From Streptomyces sp. NBC_01571 (lineage in GTDB: Bacteria; Actinomycetota; Actinomycetes; Streptomycetales; Streptomycetaceae): a DNA stretch of 13,386 bases. The stretch lies in the NCBI RefSeq assembly GCF_026339875.1, contig NZ_JAPEPZ010000012.1, forward strand, positions 1 to 13,386, in the 5' to 3' direction. Positions 1 to 8,800 of the stretch are shown one piece after another. How positions within the stretch are numbered: position 1 is the first letter of the stretch; each line of letters starts with the position of its first letter. The notes beneath the pieces were generated by a model, which did not search any database, was not told the DNA's origin, and saw only the letters and a program-made list of their open reading frames with translations. A program made the position numbers and the translations under genes.

Positions 1-2883
1 GGTGGGGAGGGCGGGCATCCAGTGGTCGGCGTGGCGTATCAGGTGGAGTGGTTGGCCGTGGGTGGGGCCGAAGGTGAGGGGCCAGGTGATGCCGTGGGGT
101 TCGATCTGGAGGGTGTGGAGTCGGATGTTGTAGAGGTGGGCGGCGATCACCGGGGCGATGTCGCCGGAGACGTTGTTCCAGTGGCCGGGTGTGCGGAACT
201 GTTCGGCGATGTTCTGCCAGTCTTCCAGCAGCGCTCCGTCCGCCCGTAGGGCGGTGAAGGAGTGGACCAGGTTCTGGAAGGACTGGTTCTGCTCGATCTC
301 CTCGGTGCTGGGCCGGGGCCAGCCGGTGTCGGTGTCCTGACCGGGGTCGGGGTCGGGGCGGAGGATGGCCAGGGCCGCTTCCCGGGCCTGGGTGTTGATG
401 ATGGTCGGCTGGACGGTCAGCCACCAGGGTTCCTGGTCGTCCTGCTGCTGTGGTGGAAGGGCCCGCGTCCGGAGCAGGGTGTCGTGGACCCGGTCCACCT
501 CAGCGGCGAGCTGGGCGCGGATCACCGTCACGTTTTCGGGCAGGTGGGTGTGGCCTGCTGCCTGCCCGGCCGCGATCAGGGCGTGGAAGAAGCAGTCACC
601 GTCCGGTGGTACCTGCCACACCGTCCATCCGCGCTCGTGCGCCGCTTGCTGTACCGGCGAGTCGACTCTCGCCATCGCCGGTAGCGACCGCTGCTGCCGT
701 TCCTGCTCGGCCGGGTTCCACCATTGTCCGTCGGGCAGATCTTGGACCGGCTCATCCGTCATCGGCACGACGCCGGTTGCGGTGGATGCAGCCGGTCCGG
801 TGTCCTCCGGCCGGTCCGGCCCGACACGGTCGGCATGTGGGGCCGCCCAGCCGGTTTCCGCCGTCCCTGGCAGGAACGACTCACCGGTGTGTCCCCGCCA
901 GTCCAGCCAGTCCGGCCCGTCCAGCTCGTCCAGCCAGGCCAGCGGGCCGGCCGCGGCTGCCGCCGTCGGCGGCTCGCCGGGCAGGAAGAGATCACCCAGC
1001 GCGAGGGGATCGAACATTCCGGCGGGCACGGCACTCCCCGGCCTCTCCACACCCGGTCCCGCCGGAGCATCGCCCACGCCGCTCGCCGGCCAGCCGCTGT
1101 CTGCGACAGAGAACGGGTCCACTTCCTGGCCCGGGCCGGCCCATGACCCCGCCACCCCCGGATCCGGCCGACCCGCCGCCGGCTGCTCAGACCCGAGCAA
1201 CTGCGCCGGTCCGTGCAGTTCGAACAACTGTGCCGGCTCGTCCGGCAGGGCCGGCGGGGTCGGCTGATCGGGTTGGTTCTCCAGGTGTGTGGGAGCGGCG
1301 GGAGGATCCGAGGTGGCGCCCGGGTGAGCCGATTCGGATCCCAGTGCGCGGCCTGGGTCTTGGAGGAGAGGGAAGAAGGTGTCCGGTGATGCCGCTGTGG
1401 CAGGGCGGGGGCGGGCCGGGGCATCCGGGTCTGCCCACGGGGCCGGGTCCTGTCCGGCTGGCTCGTCGGCGTGGTCGCCGGGCCAGGTCGCCGCGTCGCG
1501 TGCCGGGTCCTGTTGCTGTTCTTGTTCCGGTGTGGTGATGCCGGGGCGGCTGGTCTCGGCGGCTGGCTGCTGCGCGGGCTGTGGGGTGGGGGCGCCTTGC
1601 GGGACGGAGCGGGGAGGGTCGCCTGCGGGGGTGAGGCGGGGCCGCTTTCGGACCGGTCGCCCGGCCGAGGTGGTGGTGGTGGTGGGCGCGCGGCGGCGGA
1701 GGGATCTGCGGGGCTGCGGAGGCGGGCCTGCGTCGGTGCCGTCCTGGCGTGTGTGACGTGGCTGGGCTTCCGGGTCAGGCCCGGTCCCGCCGCCGGAGGC
1801 GGTCGGCGCAGGGTTTTGCAGGACTCTGCGACGGCCGTCATTGTCGGGTTCCGACAGGTGAATGCCGTGCTGTCGCAGCAGGGCGATATCGGCCTCCGTC
1901 AGCTTCCTAATGCCGTACAGCATATTGTGCAGAATGTACCCGATGGGGACGGTGGAAGGGGTGTCGCTGCCAGGAACGGCAAGGACCACCGTGTTTCCTG
2001 ATTTGGGGAGTGCGTTGCTGCGGTCTTCGCCGTTGCGGCCTGCAATGCTTCGCCAGTTCAGGAGACCGGCTATAAACTGTTCGATCGGCCACTCATGTCG
2101 AAGTGTTTGGCCTGCCTGGCGGACAATCCTGTAGAGGCCGTCCACTTTCTCCATGTGGATGTTGCGCTCTTCCAGTCCCTCGATCAGGTAGGGAGACGCG
2201 CGTTTCAAACCCACATTCATCAGGACCCCTATTTTCTCACCGATGGGGACTTTTTCGTGCCTGTCGGTGTTCGGGATATGGACGTGCGCGGTAGCGTCCT
2301 GTGGGGGGATTTTGGTGCAGTTTTCTTCGTCGGAGTATTCAGTGTTGCGCCACGCGTCGATGGCGGCCAGGGTCAGTTCATCCGTCCACTTAATGGTTTT
2401 GCGGTCCTTCGGGCTGGCGTGTGGACTTTTCTCGGCCTGCCGGCGCTGGCGCTGGTTCGGTTTCGGGTTTTGGTGTGGGGGTGGGGGGCCGGTGGTGGGG
2501 TGGGGTGTGGGGGCTGTTTGGGGGGTGTGGTGTCGGGCGGGCATCCAGTGGTGGGCGTGGCGTATCAGGTGGAGTGGTTGGCCGTGGGTGGGGCCGAAGG
2601 TGAGGGGCCAGGTGGTGCCGTGGGGTTCGATCTGGAGGGTGTGGAGTCGGATGTTGTAGAGGTGGGCGGCGATTACCGGGGCGATGTCGCCGGAGACGTT
2701 GTTCCAGTGGCCGGGTGTGCGGAACTGTTCGGCGATGTTCTGCCAGTCTTCCGGCAGCGCTCCGTCCGCCCGTTGGGCGGTGAAGGAGTGGACCAGGTCC
2801 TGGAAGTACTGGTTCTGCTCGATCTCCTCGGTGCTGGGCCGGGGCCAGCCGGTGTCGGTGTCCTGACCGGGGTCGGGGTCGGG
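1..2883 (-). CDS. C-terminal-side segment of giant protein: OTU3 C-terminal half, HA-like repeats 8-9, OTU4 (3' partial)
   Basis: Every in-phase codon from 2883 to 1 was read on the minus strand and none is a stop, giving 961 open codons that run off the window. The reading starts mid-domain (PDPDPGQDTDTGWPR, matching OTU4 residue for residue) and the first ATG in phase is only at 2544, inside the OTU3 HWMP motif. It is therefore a continuation, not a separate gene. Order: OTU3 second half with His codon 2548-2550; linker; two HA-like repeats (2394-2119 and 2100-1816); Thr-rich linker with RKRPRL; Pro/Ala linker with PDTFFPLLQDPGRALG; leader FDPLALGDLFLPGEP; WWNPAEQERQQRSLPAM; OTU4 with Cys 592-594 and His 22-24. 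The frame upstream of 2883 closes at a stop complement (tca) at 2944-2946. Confidence 0.78.
10..640 (-). other. OTU-like cysteine protease domain 4 (subtype beta)
   Basis: Uninterrupted in frame: VPPDGDCFFHALIAAGQ (Cys 592-594), AQLAAEVDRVHDTLLRT, WWLTVQPSIINTQ, a helical insert with ILEDWQNIAEQF-like spacing, HLYNIRLHTLQI, WPLTFGPTHGQPLHLIRHAD and HWMPALP (His 22-24). It is the intact reference copy for OTU3. Both expected catalytic residues are present. The frame continues past position 1, where by analogy further linker or HA-like repeats would be expected. Confidence 0.77.
655..1135 (-). other. Leader of OTU4 with acidic/aromatic motif
   Basis: Contains DPFSVADSGWPASG, FDPLALGDLFLPGEPPTA, LAWLDELDGPDWLDWRG (minisatellite at 900-948), ESFLPGTAETGWAAP, EDTGPAASTATGVVPMTDEP and QWWNPAEQERQQRS. 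It is the third copy of the leader seen before OTU2 and OTU3, and has the shortest minisatellite. Confidence 0.72.
1136..1815 (-). other. Thr/Pro/Ala linker after HA repeats 8-9, with NLS-like cluster
   Basis: In frame: Pro/Gly/Arg linker, RRSLRRRAP, TTTTS, VRKRPRLTP (1653-1633), then Gln/Pro/Ala-rich sequence, DPDAPARPRPATAASPDTFF, a Thr/Pro linker, LPDEPAQLFELHGPAQLLGS and GVAGSWAGP. Positions below about 1440 duplicate 4140-3660. Confidence 0.6.
1816..2394 (-). other. HA-like repeats 8-9
   Basis: Unit 8 (2394-2119): LTLAAIDAWRN, KIPPQDATAHV, KVPIGEKIGVLMNVGL, LIEGLEERNIHMEK. Unit 9 (2100-1816): IEQFIAGLLNWRS, GEDRSNALPKSGNTVVL, TVPIGYILHNMLYGIRKLT, IALLRQHGIHLSEP. Both keep the W, the IPP/LPP-type middle and VPIG, but have lost the WL after IG. 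They are the most diverged copies in the gene. The DNA is visibly less GC-rich here because of Ile, Lys, Asn and Glu codons. Confidence 0.58.
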
Positions 2884-5800
2884 TGCGGAGGATGGCCAGG
2901 GCCGCTTGCCGGGCCTGGGTGTTGATGATGCTCGGCTGGACGGTCAGCCACCAGGGTTCCTGGTCGTCCTGCTGCTGTGGTGGAAGGGCCCGCGTCCGGA
3001 GCAGGGTGTCGTGGACCCGGTCCACCTCAGCGGCGAGCTGGGCGCGGATCACCGTCACGTTTTCGGGCAGGTGGGTGTGGCCTGCTGCCTGCCCGGCCGC
3101 GATCAGGGCGTGGAAGAAGCAGTCACCGTCCGCTGGTACCTGCCACACCGTCCATCCGTGATCGTGCGCCGCTTGCTGTACCGACGAGTCGACTCTCGCC
3201 ATCGCCGGTAGCGACCGCTGCTGCCGTTCCTGCTCGGCCGGGTTCCACCATTGTCCGTCGGGCAGATCTTGGACCGGCTCATCCGTCATCGGCACGACGC
3301 CGGTTGCGGTGGATGCAGCCGGTCCGGTGTCCTCCGGCCGGTCCGGCCCGACACGGTCGGCATGTGGGGCCGCCCCGCCGGTTCCCGCCGTCCCTGGCAG
3401 GAACGACTCACCGCTGTGTCCCAGCCCGTCCGGCCAGGCCAGCCCGTCCAGCCAGTCCAGCCCGTCCAGCCAGTCCAGCGGGTCGGCCGCGGCTGCCGCC
3501 GTCGGCGGCTCGCCGGGCAGGAAGAGATCACCCAGCGCGAGGGGATCGAACACCCCGGCGGGCACGGCACTCCCCGGCCTCTCCACACCCGGTCCCGCCG
3601 GAGCATCGCCCATGCCGCTCGCCGGCCAGCCGCTGTCTGCGACAGAGAACGGGTCCACCTCCGGGCCGGCCCATGACCCCGCCACCCCCCGACCCGGCAA
3701 ACCCGCCGCCGGCTGCTCAGACCCGGACCCGAGCAACTGCGCCGGTCCGTCCAGCCCGGACCACTGTGCCAGCTCGTCCGGCAGGCTCGGCAGGGCCGGT
3801 TGGTCGAAGTCGGGCCACTGCGCGGTTCCGTGCAGTCCGAACCACTGTGCCAGCTCGTCCGGCAGGCCCGGCAGGCCCGGCAGGCCCGGCCGGCCCGGCA
3901 GGCCCGGCAGGCCCGGCAGGCCCGGCAGGCCCGGCAGGCCCGGCGGGGTCGGCGGGGTCGGCTGATCGGGTTGGTTCTCCAGGTGTGTGGGGGCGGCGGG
4001 AGGATTCGAGGTGGCGCCCGGGTGAGCCGATTCGGATCCCAGTGCGCGGCCTGGGTCTTGGAGGAGAGGGAAGAAGGTGTCCGGTGATGCCGCTGTGGCG
4101 GGGTGGGGGCGGGCCGGGGTGTCCGGGTCTGCCCATGGGTGCGGCATGCCCGGTTCCGGCCGGTCGCCCGATTCCGCCGGGACCTGGGCCGCACGCGCGT
4201 TCGCGGGTTCTGCGGGACGGTCCGAGGCGCCGGCTCTTTCCCCCGGGGCTGTCGAGCCGGGCATGGTGAGTGTGCGGGGATGGTCGGGGCCCGTGCCGTC
4301 AGGAACGGGGAGGTGTTCTCCGGCACGGTCCCGACCGGCGGCGGTGCGGACCGGCTTCGAGCGAGGCTGCCCAGCAGTCTGTCCCGGCTGTCCGCCCCGC
4401 TGGGTGCGGGGCCGCGCCGGCGGTTCAGGCCCGCTCTCCTGTCCGGCCCCGGCGATCACACCCCGCGCCGCCGCAGAGACAGCCGGCATCCCACGCTCCC
4501 CGTCAGCCGCCCTACCGGAAGCACCACCAGACGCCGCACCCTCCTCCCCCTCCTCCTCGAAAATCAGTTTCACCTTGTTGGTGCCCGGCAGGTCGGTGAC
4601 GGTGAATCCGCTCTCCTCCAGAGCCTGGCGCACCCCCGGCGACACCAGCCTCACGCCTGTTCTGCTGGCGTGATAGAGCCACCAAGCGAGGTTGAACCCG
4701 TCGTCCGTGACGAAAAGCCTGTTCTTGCTGTCTGATGCGGGTCTGGTTCCGAAGGGTTTGTCGTCGGTGACGCGTTTTCTGTTCACCGCGGGAACAAGGA
4801 ACTTCCGGATCGCATCCTCCACCTCCTCCGGACTCGCCGGCTTGCGGCGGGAATTGGGATCTCGCTTGAAGCGGAGTTTCACCCTGTCGTCCGGCAGGTC
4901 GGTGACGGTGAATCCGCTGTCCAGCAGAGCCTGGCGCACCCCCGGCGACACCCCCTTCACGCCTGCTTCTTGGCCGGCGTGATAGAGCCACCTAGCGAGG
5001 TTGAACCCTTCGTCCGTGACGAAACGCCTGTCTCCCCGTGCGGGTCTGGTTCCGAAGGGTTTGCTGTCGGTGACGCGGGTTCCGTTCACCGTGGGAACAA
5101 GGAACTTCCGGATCGCATCCTCCACCTCATCCTGACTCGGGTGCTTGCGGGAATGGGGTTCTTTCACGAAGGGGATTCTCAGCCGAGCGGTTTTTTGGAG
5201 GTGGTATTGGGAGTGGATGCGGTGGAGTTCTTGGGTGAGGGTGGGGTCGTCGATGTGGTCGAGGTGGTGGGTGGTGCGGAGGTGGTCGAGGACGCCGCCG
5301 AGGGTGGCGTCGTGGTTGTCGGGGTGATCGAGTAGTTGGAACAGGCTGGTGATGTCGTCTGTGCTGAGGGGGGCGAAGCCGGTGCGGGTCCAGGGGGTTG
5401 TGACGGAAGGGTCAGGGGCGCGGTGCCAGGGGGACTCGGCGAGGTGGCCCAGTGCGGTGAGGGCGTGGTGGGTGGGCGGGGTGATGTGGGCGTCGACGTC
5501 GAAGGGAGTGGGCCGGGTGGTGGGCAGGACATTCTCCTGATCCTGCCCGGTTTCTTCGTGTTCTTCTTCGCTGCTGGAGTGGTTTCCGGGGGTGTGGTGG
5601 TGGGTGTGCGGGGTGGGGGCGGTTCGGGTTCCGGGCAGGGTGAGGCTGGTTGAGGGTTCGGGCAGGGCCAGGATGGAGGTGGGGTTGGGGGTGGTGGGGT
5701 CGCCGAAGAGGTCTTCGTCGGTGTCGGTGTGGGTGGGGGTGGGGGTGGTGGGGTGGGGGTTGTGGGGGTGTCGGGTGCCGCCGGGGAGGTGGGGTTGGGG

Positions 5801-8800
5801 GGTGCGTAGGTCGGGGTTTTGGGTGGCGAGGGTGTCGGCGAGGGTGCGGGCGGCGTCCTCGCCGTGGGTGTGGAGGGTGTGGGCGATCTGGGTCAGGGCG
5901 TGGTGGACGGCGTCGCGTCGGTTTCGGGTTTCGGGGTCGGTTCCGAGGAGCAGGGGTGGGCGGAGCAGGATCCCGGCCTGGGTAACCAGGGAGGCCGGGA
6001 TGGGGGTGAGGGATGTACCGGGGGTGGGGTGGGTGGGGTGGGTGGGGTGTTGGTGTGTGTCGGGTTGGTGGCTGGTGCCTGTGTGGCGGGGGCTGGTTGT
6101 GTGGGTGGGGGTTGTTGTTCCGGGGTGGTTCCAGTACAGACGTGTGCGCCGGGTTGTGTCGTCGGTGTGGGGTTCCGCGGCGTGCAGGCCGGCGGCCTGC
6201 AGTTGGGTGATCTCGTGGTCCGTCAGTCCTGTCAGTCCCTGATGGCGGGCCTGGAACAGCCATGTGCCGATGGGGATGTCTGCACCGTTGGTGGTGGCGT
6301 TGTCCGTGGCGTTGTGTTCCCGGCGGGTGTTGCTCGCGTCGGTGAGGGGGGTGGGGGTGGGGTCGGTGAGGGTGATGTAGGTGCCGTCGGGGGGGATGGC
6401 GGTGCTGCGGTCCTCGCCCGCGGGGGCGGCGGCCCGCCAGGTGGCCAGGCCACGCAGGTAGACCTCCACACCCCACACCGGCACCACCGACCCTGACGTG
6501 CCCGTGCGCCGGAGACGGCCGTCCTTTTCCATGGTGGGGATACCGCGCGCTCTCAGAGCACCCGCCAGCAAAGAACCACCCGGCTGCACCAGCCCCCTGC
6601 GCCCCAGGTGGTACAGCCAGTTGCCGATGGGGACGGGCCGTTCTCGGCCATCGGCACCCTGGACGGGCGCGGAAGCACGGGAGGGGGGGATGCCGGTGTT
6701 GTGCTTCCCGTAGACGGCACGCCACGTGTCCAAAGCCTGCAGGTACTGCTCGAACGGCCATGCGGTTTGCTGTTCGCGCTGATCTGGGGTGGGCTTCAGT
6801 TTGTAGCGCGTCGTGCCCGGGTCTTTCCCCGGTTCCTGCTCGACGAGGGTCCAGCCGAGGTTCCGCAGTCTAGCGGCCTCTCCCTCGGTCAGCACCTTCC
6901 CTTGGTGCTGCAGGTTGCTCAGCCAGCCGCCGATGCGGACGTGCACGACTTCGGCGCCGGGACCGCGGAGGGGCACGGAAGTACCTTGTGGGGGCAGGAG
7001 GCGGCTGCGGTCCTGGCCGGCGGGGGCTTCCTTACGCCACTGCTCCAAAGCCTGCATGCACTGGTCGAACGTCGGGTGAGTTTTCGTGTGCGGGGGGTGG
7101 TGGGGTGTGCGGATGGGGCGGGCGTGTTTGCGTGTTTTGTGGCGGGTGGTGGTGTGGGCGGTGTTAGTGGTGGTGTGGGGGGGTGTTGGGTGGGTGGCGG
7201 GTTGGTTGTCGTGAGGGGCTGTGGCGTCGGCCAGTGCTGGGGCTGGGGCTGGGGTTGGGGTGGGGGTTGGGGTGGGGGTCAGTGCTGGGGCTGGGGCTGG
7301 GGTCAGTGCTGGGGCAGTGGTGGTGGGGTGGGCGGGCATCCAGTGTTCGGGTCCGTTGCCGGTTGTGCGGACGAGGTGGTGTTCGGGTGCGTTTTCGGGG
7401 CCGAAGGTGAGGATCCAGGGGGCGTGGCCGGGGTGGATGTGGAGGGTGTGGAGCCGGATGTTGTAGTGGTGGGCGGCGAGGGCGGGGGCCAGGTCGCCGG
7501 CGACGGTGTCCCACTGGCCGGGGGTGAGCAGGCTGGTGATGACGTGCTGCCAGTCCTGCTGGTCGGGCCGGGTTTCGGCGTGGGCCTGGGAGAATTCGTT
7601 GGCGTACTGGGTGAATGCGTCTGTGCCCTGGGTGTGGCCGGCTTGGTGGGCGGCGTGGTCGGCCAGTGCGGTCAGGACCTGGGTTCGTGCGGCGGGCATC
7701 CAGGGGGCGAGGTGGGGGTGCTGAGGGTGTAGTCGCAGTTGTTGTTGCAGTGTTTCGGCGAGGGCGGCGCGTACGTCGGTGGTGTTCGCGGGCGGGCCGT
7801 CCGGTGCCTGCATGTCGCGTGCCGCGATCAGGGCGTGGAAGAAGCAGTCACCGTCCGCTGGTGCCTGCCACACCGTCCATCCGCGCTCGTGGGCCGCTTG
7901 CTGGACCGACGAGTCGACTCCCGCCATCGCCGGTAGCGACCGCTGCTGCCGTTCCTGCTCGGCCGGGTTCCACCATTGTCCGTCGGGCAGATCTTGGACC
8001 GGCTCATCCGTCATCGGCACGACGCCGGTTCCGGTGGATGCAGCCGGTCCGGTGTCCTCCGGCCGGTCCGGCCCGACACGGTCGGCATGTGGGGCCGCCC
8101 AGCCGGTTCCCGCCGTCCCTGGCAGGAACGACTCACCGCTGTGTCCCCGCCAGTCCAGCCAGTCCGGCCAGTCCGGCCAGGCCGGCCCGTCCGGCCCGTC
8201 CGGCCCGTCCGGCCTGTCCAGCCAGGCCGGCCAGGCCAGCGGGTCGGCTGCCGCCGTGAGGGGCTCGCCGGGCAGGAAGAGGTCATCCAGCGCGCGGGGA
8301 TCGAACATTCCGGCGGGCACGGCACTCCCCGGCCTTTCCATACCCGGTCCCGTCGGTGCATTGCCCATGCCGCTCGCCGGCCAGCTGCTGTCTGTGATCG
8401 GCGGGCCCGGGTGGTGTGAGGTGCTGGGGTCCGTGGGCGGGGCCGGCGTGTCCGTGTTCGTGGGTGGTGCGGGCCGGGTGGAGGTGCCGGTCTCTGGCCG
8501 TGTGGCCGGCAGGCCGGGTGCGGGCTGGGCGTGTGGGGCGGGCGGGGCCGGCCTGTCCTGCCCGGCAACAGCAGCGGCAGCGGCAGCGGCAGCAGCGGCA
8601 GCGGTGGTGGTGGGGTCGCCCTCCCGGGCGGTCTGGGGGGGCCTGCCGCCGCGCCCTCGCGGGGGCTCGGCTGCGGGCCTCCCTTTCCCGCGTTTCGCGT
8701 GGCGTCCGTGATTTGAGCCGGGTGGCTGTTCACCTGTCTGTGTGTCGTCTGTTGGCCGTGGCCTTTTCCGGCTGGGGGGTGCGGGTGTTGTGGTTGTGGT

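Larger units (their letters stand above)
10..1440 (-). repeat. Large direct repeat, copy 1 (OTU beta cassette), pairs with about 2535-4140
   Basis: Copy 1 spans the linker PDTFFPLLQDPG through leader and OTU4. Copy 2 (about 2535-4140) spans the same modules through OTU3. Long stretches are identical at the DNA level. Copy 2 is longer by the (GLP)n array and an extra LPDELAQW unit. Confidence 0.85.
6024..7850 (-). repeat. Large direct repeat, copy 1 (OTU alpha cassette), pairs with about 8798-10930
   Basis: Covers OTU2 from its DGDC motif, the TP linker, HA5-HA7 and the THPTHP linker. It matches OTU1 through HA4 (about 10930-8798), except that the latter has one additional HA-like unit (HA2, about 312 bp) and the extra base at 9099. 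Confidence 0.83.

Noticed and set aside
1816..2394. Local drop in GC as a sign of recent horizontal transfer
   Set aside because: A codon-by-codon look suggests that the drop follows amino-acid content (Ile, Lys, Asn, Glu, Phe); third-position bias is similar to that of the neighbouring linker.
2542..2544. ATG at 2544 as the start of an independent downstream gene
   Set aside because: It encodes the Met of the OTU3 HWMP motif; no RBS or spacer precedes it and conserved OTU sequence continues upstream.
3860..3940. Collagen-like structural domain
   Set aside because: Only nine Gly-x-Pro triplets, and the sister cassette lacks them; more likely an expanded linker minisatellite.
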